This document shows positions 1-6,779 of a DNA stretch of 50,088 nt, piece after piece. A program made the translations under genes and the position numbers. The notes under the pieces are model-generated. The model did not search any database, was not told the origin of the DNA, and was given only the letters and a program-made list of their open reading frames with translations. This DNA comes from an uncultured Eubacteriales bacterium (lineage in GTDB: Bacteria > Bacillota > Clostridia > Peptostreptococcales > Anaerovoracaceae): contig CADADV010000015.1 in the NCBI GenBank assembly GCA_902786815.1, positions 1 through 50,088 of the forward strand, written 5' to 3'. The first letter of the stretch is position 1. Each line of letters starts with the position of its first letter.

Positions 1-522
1 TTCGACATCTTAATGAACCTCCGATCTCTTACTGATAATGATACCAAAGTTCATTAAGAATTGACTGAAAAACTGTCTTAATTTACGAGACCACTATATG
101 TTTTTCATCCCATATTTTTCCAACCATTAATTGTGCCTTAAATCCGAACAACTTGATGTAATAATCACATATTCTGATGTGAGAATTCATCACATTGCAA
201 GCGTGTTTTACATTATGGTACAATTCGTCTGGAAGAATTTAGAAATATTTTCCAATTGATAGACGCTTTGATACTTCACGGGCTTCAAACAGTGAGAGTT
301 TGATGAAAAACAGCTCATAATTACACCCAAATTACATCAGAGGCACGCGTCTGTGGGCTCTGCAAAGGTATGTGGACCCTGCAAACCTCCGGCAGACCCC
401 GTAAATCTTCCGCAAGCCCCCCTGTGTCAGTGGGGCATAGGTGATAGTCGTACAACAGATAGTACATTTTCACATGCTGATTAATAATTGTAAATAATTG
501 TAAATTCTTACATTGACTTTGC
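1..522. other. Gene-poor left flank
   Basis: No convincing gene lies here. The stretch is AT-rich apart from a C-rich patch at about 350-440. The only coding-like signal is a decayed minus-strand frame at 83-331, listed separately. Long antisense frames in the region come from the repeat of the downstream gene read in the wrong direction. Confidence 0.5.
83..331 (-). pseudogene. Possible decayed reading-frame remnant
   Basis: Read on the minus strand, one frame stays open from about 331 to the stop at 83-85, interrupted only by a stop at 239-241. The two halves read as plausible protein (for example AREVSKRLSIGKYF before the stop and LPDELYHNVKHACNVMNSHI after it). No start codon or ribosome binding site is visible, and another stop lies just upstream at 332-334. 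I do not recognise a family. It may be the tail of a degraded mobile-element or phage gene, or chance. Confidence 0.2.
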
Positions 523-550
523 TTCTTTTGCCAGTATAATAAAAGAAACA
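523..550 (+). promoter_or_regulatory. Strong sigma-A type promoter
   Basis: TTGACT at 523-528 and a perfect TATAAT at 545-550 are separated by 16 bp. Transcription would start near 557, about 33 nt ahead of the ATG at 590, which has an AAAGGAG ribosome binding site. The promoter of the broken repeat gene is therefore intact. Confidence 0.7.
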
Positions 551-589
551 TAATGAAGGGGCAGATTGGTATCCGAAAGGAGATAAGAG

Positions 590-996
590 ATGTTGGATCA
601 TAATGATAAGGAATGGGTAGAAGACCTGATTGACAGAAAGCTGGAAGAAACGAAGTCTGACCTGCGAAGCGAGATGCAGGAGATGAAAACAGACCTGCGA
701 AGCGAGATGCAGGAGATGAAAACAGACCTGCGAAGCGAGATGCAGGAGATGAAAACAGCGAGATGCAGGAGATGAGCGCTGATATTATCACGCAGGTCAC
801 TGCAGTTTTTGAAAACACATACGAAGATTACATTAAGTTGATTTCTGAGATTGTTCCGGACAAAGCTCGTTCTTATGACAGAGTAGAGGAGAATCAATAT
901 CGCCAGCAAGGAGAAATCGACCTTTTCAAAGGCATCGCAGCAAATCACGAAAAACGAATCACCAAACTAGAGGCAGCAGCGGTACAAGAAGGTTAA
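590..996 (+). pseudogene. Small coiled-coil repeat protein, frameshifted in its repeat
   Basis: Two overlapping frames form one gene. Frame 1 starts at ATG 590 with a good AAAGGAG site, encodes MLDHNDKEWVEDLIDRKLEE and then three copies of the 11-residue unit SDLRSEMQEMK/T, and stops at 773-775. Frame 2 continues the repeat (MQEM) and reads on to 996 with a charged helical tail (for example ITKLEAAAVQ). The fourth DNA repeat lacks its first 10 bases; restoring them would join the two frames into one protein of about 138 residues. The heptad-like charged pattern suggests a coiled coil. The function is unknown. The gene is either a recent pseudogene or a phase-variable gene caught in the OFF state; the intact promoter and ribosome site fit both. 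Confidence 0.65.
659..774 (+). repeat. 33-bp tandem repeat, 3 full copies plus a truncated fourth
   Basis: Identical 33-bp units occupy 659-691, 692-724 and 725-757. The fourth, 758-774, starts at base 11 of the unit. The full units keep the reading frame; the 10-bp loss at 757/758 breaks it. This arrangement is typical of slipped-strand mispairing. Confidence 0.85.
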
Positions 997-1031
997 GAGA
1001 AGGGTGCCGCGCAGGAATACTCCATAATAAA

Positions 1032-1061
1032 ACGACCGCCGGGTTTGAACCCAGCGGTCGT
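1032..1061. terminator. Bidirectional Rho-independent terminator
   Basis: An 8-bp stem, ACGACCGC (1032-1039) with GCGGTCGT (1054-1061), is extended inward by GGGTT/AACCC. T-rich sequence follows on the plus strand (TACTTTGTT) and on the minus strand (TTTTATTATGG). It sits between the convergent repeat gene and pilin gene and can end both transcripts. Confidence 0.8.
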
Positions 1062-1113
1062 ACTTTGTTAAGTTTGCGTTTTACTTATCGTTCGATTTCT
1101 CGGACTGATCTTT

Positions 1114-2406
1114 TCACTCAGCTTCGTTGTGAGCCTTTCTTCTTCTCATCAGTACCAGGAGTACGATTGCAGCACCCAGGATGAAGAGGTAAGGAGCAAA
1201 TCTCATGACAACGTTGGTCGGGGATACTTCATCAAGCGTGTTGGTGAATGTGGTTGTTCCAAGTGATGCGTCCGGCTTGGTTGTCATGTTGTTGGCGTAC
1301 GCTGATACTGCATTTGCAGCTGTTTTAGCTGTTTTGCCATTCTGAACTACTGTATCCTCTACAAGTACTTTTTCTGTTGTACCGAGTGCATCCACGGCTC
1401 CTACCGTATATGCATCAGGAGCATTGTTTGTCTCTGTTACTTCTACTGTTGTATTTGCCGGGAGACCTTTGATTGCTAATTCATTGCCATCAGCGAGGTT
1501 TGCTGTGACAGCTGTTCCGATAGCTGCTTTGCCTCCTGTAATTCCGCCGAGTGTCGTGCCTGTTGTGGATGCTGTGAAGTTCTGGCCTTCTACAGCGCCT
1601 GCTGTTGCAACGGAGAATGGGAACGCATGAGTTTTGTCAGCAAGGGATCCTGCAATGGTCTTGTTGATGGTGTAGTTATAAGTATAGTACTTATCGCCCA
1701 TACCTGTTCCTTCGGTTCCAGCCTCACCGTCGATATCCTTATCATAGTTATCTACGAAACCAGTGGTCTTTCCGGTAATCTGATTAGAGGCAGCTGTTCT
1801 ACCATTAATGTTCATAGTAGCATCATCTGCGAGGAACAAAACATATCCACTGATCTTCAAACCATCCCCATCGTTTGCAATATATACATCAAGGAATCTT
1901 GTGTCTTTATATCCCTCTGGACGAGTGAGCCCGACTGGCACAAAGTCGCTCGGTTTCTGTTCTGTGATCTTATAGCGATACACACCAGCTGCTGTGAATT
2001 TGTCAAGAACAACTGTTGCTGTGATAGTATCGGTTATTGATGCCGGGTTGTTTGCTGTCACATTAATTGGTTTATTCTTTTCAAACTCTGCTTTGGAATC
2101 GGCAGTGAGGTTTACTCCGTCGGCAACACCAGGTTTGACTGTGATGGACTTACCTTCTGTGTCAGTTACAGTCGCTGCTTCGTCTAGGGTTGCGGGTTCG
2201 ATTCCGTAGTTGAAGGTGACACCAGGGCCATATACGGTGATATTCTCATCGTTGTAAACCAGGATTTCCTTCGTAATTTTTAACGTGTTGCCTTCAGCTG
2301 GGGTTATTACACCTGTGTCCGCCGCAAACGCTGCGGTTCCCATTGTCAGTGATACTGCTACTGCGAGTGCGACGGCGCCTATGCGTTTCAGTAAATTTCT
2401 TTTCAT
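1114..2406 (-). CDS. Isopeptide-type pilin-like surface protein (Spy0128/FctA family)
   Basis: The protein is a predicted secreted, wall- or membrane-anchored surface protein of 430 residues. It has a Sec signal peptide with likely cleavage after AAFA (about residue 28), then Thr/Asp-rich beta-sandwich modules with pilin-type phrases such as GVYRYKITE and TFTNTL near the ends of modules. The C-terminus carries SPTNVVMRFAPY, a hydrophobic helix and RRRK. That layout matches a sortase substrate, but the pentapeptide is not LPXTG; it recalls the EVPTG/QVPTG class of FctA pilins. The start is set by AAGGAGG eight bases before the ATG. The gene is last in the minus-strand module, 80 bp after the preceding pilin-domain gene, and is followed by the terminator at 1032-1061. 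No sortase gene lies in the window, so polymerisation into a pilus is inference. Confidence 0.7.
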   Translation of the reverse strand: MKRNLLKRIGAVALAVAVSLTMGTAAFAADTGVITPAEGNTLKITKEILVYNDENITVYGPGVTFNYGIEPATLDEAATVTDTEGKSITVKPGVADGVNLTADSKAEFEKNKPINVTANNPASITDTITATVVLDKFTAAGVYRYKITEQKPSDFVPVGLTRPEGYKDTRFLDVYIANDGDGLKISGYVLFLADDATMNINGRTAASNQITGKTTGFVDNYDKDIDGEAGTEGTGMGDKYYTYNYTINKTIAGSLADKTHAFPFSVATAGAVEGQNFTASTTGTTLGGITGGKAAIGTAVTANLADGNELAIKGLPANTTVEVTETNNAPDAYTVGAVDALGTTEKVLVEDTVVQNGKTAKTAANAVSAYANNMTTKPDASLGTTTFTNTLDEVSPTNVVMRFAPYLFILGAAIVLLVLMRRRKAHNEAE

Positions 2407-2486
2407 CTTTTTCTTGCCTCCTTGTTGATTCCGTGTCCCTTCCGGGTGGTTTCAGCTGTTGATTAGTTGTATATGATTTCGATGTT

Positions 2487-3653
2487 TTAACTTGTTTCTG
2501 TTCCCGCTGTGGGTTCTTGTTCATCGTCAGGCTCTTCTGTGACTTTCCTGGTGATCAGGGCCAGTACCAGAGCGATGACTAGCAGGATGATCATCCAGAT
2601 GGTCCATTCGTCGATGAGCTCCATCGGGAGCCGCATGTCCTCGGTGAGGATGAACAGGATCAGCGAGATGATGGCTACTATGATGATCAGGACTCTTCCG
2701 ATGCCTTTGCGTTTGAGCTTGTCCGGCTCTTCTGTCTCTTCGAGGTCTGCCGGTGTTCCCGCAGCGGCCGCTTCCTTCAGGGCTTCTTCATTCTGATCTT
2801 CCAGCTTGGATGCCTGGTTGCGTCTTCTGATGTAGAAGATCAGTCCGAGGATTGCTGTGATCCATGTGAGGATCATGCAGATCAGGTTGACCAGTGCCCA
2901 GTAGTCTTCTCCATGTTCGACTCCTGCGAGCGGTGGTTCCGGATCATCGATCGTTGTCTGTGGGGGAGCCGGCGGGTTTCCGTCATCGGGAGTTCCTGCG
3001 ACTGCTCCTGCGCCTCCGCCGTTTCCGCCTCCGCCACCGTTAGGATCAGGTGTCGGGTTCGGGTCCGGGTCGGGATCTGGATCCGGGTCAGGATCTGGAT
3101 CCGGGTCAGGATTTGGTCTCTTCTGGTAGTAACTCGGCTCGAACAGCATCTTGTCGTACTTCTCCAGGTTGGCGTCCTGAATGGTGAGAGCACCTTGCTG
3201 CAGACCATCCGATCCGTTGACGATCATTACCATGACTTTGTAGGCCTTCGATTCGTAAGTGTATCCCTTCTTAGATGATTTCTCGTGGCTCTTGACTGTG
3301 TAGTAGTAGTAGCCGGGTTTCGCGTACGGGATGTCCAGTTTGAGAACTCCCTTTGTATTGCCGGCAAGACTGAAGTCGTATGAGCCGCCGGAGGATCCTT
3401 CAGGCATCGGTGCGGAATCATCTGCAGTGAGCCTGTAGTTGAAGGAATCTGCTACCGAAGGTTTTGCAGAGTCGTTGGTGAAGTCCTGTTCGTAGGGGAT
3501 GTCGACCTCCATTGCCATGGCCGCTGCCGGGATTGCCAGAGCTGCTACAGCAATTACTGTCAAGATCGTCCTCCGTAGTTTCACCCACGCCCTGCCTTTG
3601 AGCCGAAGTTTGATTCGAGCTCGCTTATTCTGTTGTAAGTTTTTCTTGCGCAT
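2487..3653 (-). CDS. Pilin-domain protein with Pro-Asp linker and three C-terminal membrane segments
   Basis: The 388-residue protein has a basic N-terminus and a signal/anchor helix at about 28-47 (TVIAVAALAIPAAAMA). A single FctA-like beta domain follows (motif PGYYYYTVKSHE, then YESKAYKVMVMIVN). Next come a (Pro-Asp)n linker at about 179-203, a Gly-rich stretch, and three hydrophobic helices near 253-275, 319-335 and 349-365. The domain resembles Spy0128 pilin modules, but the multi-helix C-terminus is not a sortase signal, so the protein is probably an integral-membrane base or anchor. It is read in the same direction as the downstream pilin gene. The ribosome site (AGAAAG) is weak. Its function as a pilus base is inferred from domain and neighbourhood only. 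Confidence 0.6.
   Translation of the reverse strand: MRKKNLQQNKRARIKLRLKGRAWVKLRRTILTVIAVAALAIPAAAMAMEVDIPYEQDFTNDSAKPSVADSFNYRLTADDSAPMPEGSSGGSYDFSLAGNTKGVLKLDIPYAKPGYYYYTVKSHEKSSKKGYTYESKAYKVMVMIVNGSDGLQQGALTIQDANLEKYDKMLFEPSYYQKRPNPDPDPDPDPDPDPDPDPNPTPDPNGGGGGNGGGAGAVAGTPDDGNPPAPPQTTIDDPEPPLAGVEHGEDYWALVNLICMILTWITAILGLIFYIRRRNQASKLEDQNEEALKEAAAAGTPADLEETEEPDKLKRKGIGRVLIIIVAIISLILFILTEDMRLPMELIDEWTIWMIILLVIALVLALITRKVTEEPDDEQEPTAGTETS
3055..3114 (-). repeat. Pro-Asp coding microrepeat
   Basis: This DNA encodes the (Pro-Asp)n linker of the pilin-domain protein. Two perfect 18-bp units lie at 3073-3090 and 3091-3108, flanked by degenerate copies. The linker length could vary by recombination in 6-bp steps without breaking the frame. 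Confidence 0.7.
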
Positions 3654-3704
3654 ATCTTTCTAGCTCTTTATGTTTCCATGAGGACACATCTATTTTATGG
3701 TCTT

Positions 3705-3738
3705 ATCTTAGCAGATGCAGAGTCAATGAAAGTGTCAA
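3705..3738 (-). promoter_or_regulatory. Candidate activator-dependent promoter with SARP-type direct repeats
   Basis: On the minus strand, TTGACAC (3738-3732) and TTGACTC (3726-3720) form a direct repeat with 12-bp periodicity. A TAAGAT -10-like element lies nine bases further on (3710-3705). SARP regulators are known to bind heptameric direct repeats about 11 bp apart and about 8 bp upstream of the -10. This site precedes the pilin-domain gene, next to a SARP gene. The match is suggestive only, and the repeat spacing is one base longer than classical sites. Confidence 0.35.
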
Positions 3739-3833
3739 AGATCCGCAAATTAGAAATATTTTTTGATTTTTTTTGACAGCCGTGTTTTCTCATGGGTTTC
3801 AAACATTTTTTCCTGAAACAGGAGAAGGGAAGG

Positions 3834-4364
3834 TTATTCTTCCCAGTGCGGGGTATCCTCCTCCGCGAGCAGCTCAGGATGTTCGGCAAGCATACCGTCT
3901 TCGATGAGCTTGATCATCTCCAGGACAGAGCGGAAATGCACTGTCTTGTTCCGGTCGGCCCAAGTGATGCGGCCCTGCCAGGTGCCGCCTTGCCTTTGCT
4001 GTACTCGTATGATGAAGGTTCCGTAATCTCCATGCATGTTCAAAAGTTCTTTATCAGACATTACGATTTCTCTCTCTTTGCTATCATTCCTAAACGCTTT
4101 TGGCGTCGTCCCCTTTAACTGTTGATGTGCTTCCCCTGGAGGGGGGTCCTTAGTGAAACTTCTGTCACGGGTTCCCGCCCGTGGAAACTGTATCTCGTTG
4201 AACAGGTTCTCCATCTCTCTGACCAGTTCCCAGAAAGATGAGACCTGTATCGCTTCCTTACTGTATTTATGGTACAGCCTGCCTCGAAAGGTGTCGTGTT
4301 CCAGTACCTCGTCTGCGCAGAGCACAACTCCGTTGGGCATCCCGATGTACAATTCATTGCTCAT
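3834..4364 (-). CDS. Small protein with an internally duplicated domain, coupled to the SARP gene
   Basis: The 176-residue protein has no signal peptide or membrane helix. Its two halves align without gaps over about 28 residues: TFRGRLYHKYSKEAI...SSFWELVREME near residues 25-52 and TWQGRITWADRNKTV...RSVLEMIKLIE in the C-terminal third. The shared pattern is T-aromatic-x-GR-hydrophobic, then S-x-x-E and an amphipathic helix. A charged, Pro-containing linker separates them (around TKDPPPGEAHQQ). I recall similar single TWQGR-type domains as hypothetical proteins of Clostridia but cannot name a family. The start overlaps the end of the SARP gene by four bases, which implies translational coupling and a shared role, perhaps as a partner or modulator of the regulator. 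Confidence 0.7.
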   Translation of the reverse strand: MSNELYIGMPNGVVLCADEVLEHDTFRGRLYHKYSKEAIQVSSFWELVREMENLFNEIQFPRAGTRDRSFTKDPPPGEAHQQLKGTTPKAFRNDSKEREIVMSDKELLNMHGDYGTFIIRVQQRQGGTWQGRITWADRNKTVHFRSVLEMIKLIEDGMLAEHPELLAEEDTPHWEE

Positions 4365-5554
4365 AAGAATTTACCTTCCACGTTGCTTATGTTGTATCGC
4401 AGACCGGTTCGCTGTCCCTCTGTCTTGAATTTCCTGTTGATACGGTCTTCTACGATGCTGCAGTCTTCTCTTGTCGTATTGATCAGCATGATCAGGTACT
4501 GACTCTTGTTATAACGGCAGACGATGTCGCTGTGACGGACAGATGTGATGATCGCTTCCGAAAGTCTTTCGGAAAGCCGGTTCAGCACAGCACCGTCTTT
4601 CATCGGGTTGCCTTTGCCTGTCACGATGGTGCAGAGAATCAGGTACACGGATTGACCGCCTCTGCCGATCATTCGCTCCATCGCCTGGTAGATTCCCTGG
4701 AAGACCGGCAGGCTGCACATGTAGCCGCCTTTGATCTCTGTGTTTTCTTCTCCGGACAGGAACGGCTGTATTTCGTCCATGAGACTGTAGTCGTTCTCCA
4801 TCTGCGAGGCGATCTGCTCGAGGACGCTGGTCCCCGTGAAAGCAGGTTTGACGCCCAGTTCCTCCATGTAGTAGTCTACTGTATTATCGTAGAGATCCCG
4901 GGCTTCTTCGTATTGATTCAGGCCCATGAGCGCTTCCATGGTGACGGTCTCCCAGTCTGAGAGAGGAGAGACCATTGACGCGTATTTGCCGACTTTGCGC
5001 ATGGAGCGGAAATCGTTGCTGCCTCTGTAGTAGTCCACCATTTCTTCCATACAGTTGACAAACATCTGACGGTAGCGGCGGTCCTCCTGCATGACCCAGA
5101 TATGCCGGGTCTGATCCGGGAGGAATTCGCCGTGATAGTTGCAGACGGCGTGGAGGTAGAGATCCATGCGTTTGGCCGGGTCATCTTCCAAGTCCGCTTC
5201 CTGCACCATCCGTTCAAATTCACGGGCGTCTTCTACGACGGTAATATCTTTTGTCCAGCCGTACACGCCGTTGCGGAATTCGATGCATCCAGACGGCAGG
5301 CCGGCTTTTTCGAGTTTTTTCTTCGCATTGTAAATGACAGTACGCAGCATGTGGTGAGGATCCATAGAACTGCTGTCTTCAAACAGCATGTCCTCGAGTC
5401 TGCCGCGTTCAACGCCTGTTTCGCTGTAATGAAGGAGGATTCCCATCAGTCTTGCAAACTGCGAGTCTCTCGATCCTCCGCTGATCTGGTGGCCCTGCCA
5501 GGTGATCGTGAAATCGCCCAGCGTCCGCACAATCAGTTCGTGCTTTTCTGTCAT
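4361..5554 (-). CDS. SARP-family transcriptional regulator with degenerate GGDEF-like C-terminal domain
   Basis: The protein has 397 residues. About 1-100 form an OmpR-type winged helix (VRTLGDFTITWQG... then MLRTVIYNAKKKLEKAGL). About 105-245 form a bacterial transcriptional activation domain of TPR-like helices (DAREFERMVQEA..., RYRQMFVNCMEEMVDYY). About 275-390 read like a diguanylate cyclase fold (LSEAIITSVRHSDIVCRY..., then LIMLINTT and IVEDRINRKF), but the signature GG[D/E]EF is replaced by YNKSQY near 348-353, so cyclase activity is unlikely. SARPs activate nearby operons by binding direct repeats. The adjacent pilin genes, preceded by such repeats, are the likely targets. The start has an AAAGAGG site, and its own promoter lies at 5604-5632. 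Confidence 0.75.
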   Translation of the reverse strand: MTEKHELIVRTLGDFTITWQGHQISGGSRDSQFARLMGILLHYSETGVERGRLEDMLFEDSSSMDPHHMLRTVIYNAKKKLEKAGLPSGCIEFRNGVYGWTKDITVVEDAREFERMVQEADLEDDPAKRMDLYLHAVCNYHGEFLPDQTRHIWVMQEDRRYRQMFVNCMEEMVDYYRGSNDFRSMRKVGKYASMVSPLSDWETVTMEALMGLNQYEEARDLYDNTVDYYMEELGVKPAFTGTSVLEQIASQMENDYSLMDEIQPFLSGEENTEIKGGYMCSLPVFQGIYQAMERMIGRGGQSVYLILCTIVTGKGNPMKDGAVLNRLSERLSEAIITSVRHSDIVCRYNKSQYLIMLINTTREDCSIVEDRINRKFKTEGQRTGLRYNISNVEGKFL

Positions 5555-5603
5555 TTTCGCGCCTCTTTGTTAACGCCTTTTATAATCATACAAATACATA
5601 TTC

Positions 5604-5632
5604 ACAATAACACAAAAACCGCGAAAATTCAA
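5604..5632 (-). promoter_or_regulatory. Promoter of the SARP operon
   Basis: On the minus strand, TTGAAT (5632-5627) and TATTGT (5609-5604) are separated by exactly 17 bp, about 50 bases upstream of the SARP start codon. Confidence 0.6.
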
Positions 5633-5659
5633 TGTGTACGCACGTTTTATAACGCAAAA

Positions 5660-5687
5660 ACAGGCAGAATTTCTTCATCCTGCCTGT
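5660..5687 (-). terminator. Rho-independent terminator (second of a tandem pair)
   Basis: An 8-bp stem ACAGGCAG/CTGCCTGT encloses a 12-base loop. On the minus strand it is followed by TTTTTGCGTT. It lies behind the XRE gene and ahead of the SARP promoter, insulating the latter. Confidence 0.65.
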
Positions 5688-5697
5688 AGTATAAAGA

Positions 5698-5729
5698 ACC
5701 GCCAGTCAACAGATGCGTCAACTGGCGGT
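5698..5729 (-). terminator. Rho-independent terminator of the XRE gene
   Basis: A perfect 9-bp stem, ACCGCCAGT (5698-5706) with ACTGGCGGT (5721-5729), starts nine bases after the stop codon. On the minus strand it is followed by TCTTTATA. Confidence 0.75.
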
Positions 5730-5737
5730 AGAGTTTG

Positions 5738-6253
5738 CTATTTTCCGGATTCAGCTTTTCGGTAGGCTGCTTCGTAGGCTTTTGCAGAAATCTCTCCTTT
5801 ATCGATCTTACGTTCGACGCAGAGCTGCAGCGCCTCGATCATAATGGACAATCGTTCCAGTGTGTACTGGGCGTGGGCGAGGTCATCCACTTCGGATTCG
5901 TCGATCATATCGTCGGCCGTGATCCTGACCAGGATCTTCTCGATATCCTGCACGGCGTAGACAGAATCCAGCAGGCGGAGAATAATGCCCGGCAGCTGGG
6001 CCTTAGGCACCTCCGGAACATACTGGCGGCCGATCTCACAATCACGGTGGCAGTAGTAATTGCAAAGCTCCGGAGCCTGATAGACGTTGGACATGATCAG
6101 TACATCCTGCGGATTGGGGAGCTGTTTCTCGTTTTCGATTCTCTCCAGCTTATCGTCTGAAATGCCGATCTGTTCTGCAGCGTATTCTCTGGACCAGCCC
6201 ATTTCCTTTCTTTTTATAAGGTATAAGTTGGTCGTTTCTTTTGGTTCTGCCAT
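5738..6253 (-). CDS. XRE-family helix-turn-helix regulator
   Basis: The 171-residue cytoplasmic DNA-binding protein has a Cro/CI-type HTH at about 8-60: LYLIKRKEMGWSREYAAEQI, then GISDDKLERIENEKQLPNP. The remaining 110 residues are helical, with a CNYYCHRDCEIG cluster of three Cys and one His that could bind metal, and a predicted helical bundle to the C-terminus. Single-domain XRE proteins with such an effector region usually repress or activate local genes. The divergent membrane-protein genes at 6412-7670 are the obvious candidates. The direct target and ligand are unknown. Confidence 0.8.
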   Translation of the reverse strand: MAEPKETTNLYLIKRKEMGWSREYAAEQIGISDDKLERIENEKQLPNPQDVLIMSNVYQAPELCNYYCHRDCEIGRQYVPEVPKAQLPGIILRLLDSVYAVQDIEKILVRITADDMIDESEVDDLAHAQYTLERLSIMIEALQLCVERKIDKGEISAKAYEAAYRKAESGK

Positions 6254-6354
6254 ATTGCACCTCGATTTCGCGGATTTTGCGGTAAAACATATGCCGGCTG
6301 CGCAGGTTTTGCGATGTCTGCCGGTCCATGGAGATTATATCATATATTCGCAAG

Positions 6355-6393
6355 AGGGGCATTCATATATCACAACAAAAGGGGTATTAACAT
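6355..6393 (+). promoter_or_regulatory. Direct repeats in the XRE/membrane-gene divergent region
   Basis: AGGGGCATTCATAT (6355-6368) and AGGGGTATTAACAT (6380-6393) are similar 14-mers 25 bp apart, in the 158-bp divergent region. They could be operator sites for the XRE protein. A minus-strand TATAAT-like element sits at about 6334-6339. No strong -35 box is visible for either direction. Confidence 0.3.
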
Positions 6394-6411
6394 ACAAAAG
6401 GAGGGTTAAAA

Positions 6412-6714
6412 ATGTACAACAACTCAAGAACAGTGGCTGTGGTCTCATATATCACATGGATCGGATGGATCATCGCGTTTCTGATCAGGGATAAGACGGA
6501 CAGATTTGTCGCACACCACCTGAATCAGGCGCTGGTCATCAATCTGCTGAAGATCGCAGGAGGACTGTGCGCAGCCCTGCCGCATGTCGGTCACAGCATT
6601 TCGGGCGTCGTGGGCGTTGGTGCCTTTGTCCTGATCATCATGGGCATTTACCGGGCAGCACATTGGAACTCAGACCCGCTGCCGCTCGTCGGTGAACTCC
6701 ATCTGATGGGATAG
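6412..6714 (+). CDS. Small membrane protein (DUF4870/Tic20-like)
   Basis: The 100-residue protein has about three hydrophobic helices. The N-terminal signature SYITWIGWIIAFLIRDKTD, then VAHHLNQAL, is typical of the DUF4870/Tic20-like family, in which a W-I-G-W-hydrophobic helix is followed by a charged turn and an H-x-N-Q-A-L helix. The role of bacterial members is not established. An excellent AAAGGAGGG ribosome site lies before the ATG. It is the first of two co-directional genes encoding membrane proteins (65 bp gap), divergent from the XRE regulator, which may control it. Confidence 0.7.
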   Translation: MYNNSRTVAVVSYITWIGWIIAFLIRDKTDRFVAHHLNQALVINLLKIAGGLCAALPHVGHSISGVVGVGAFVLIIMGIYRAAHWNSDPLPLVGELHLMG

Positions 6715-6779
6715 CCGCAGCAGGCATTTGATGCAAAAGCAATCGCAACTGGATAATAAAAACAGAAAGGAGGTCAGAC

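Noticed and set aside
659-774. CRISPR array
   Set aside because: The repeats are directly adjacent without spacers and keep the reading frame; no cas genes occur in the window.
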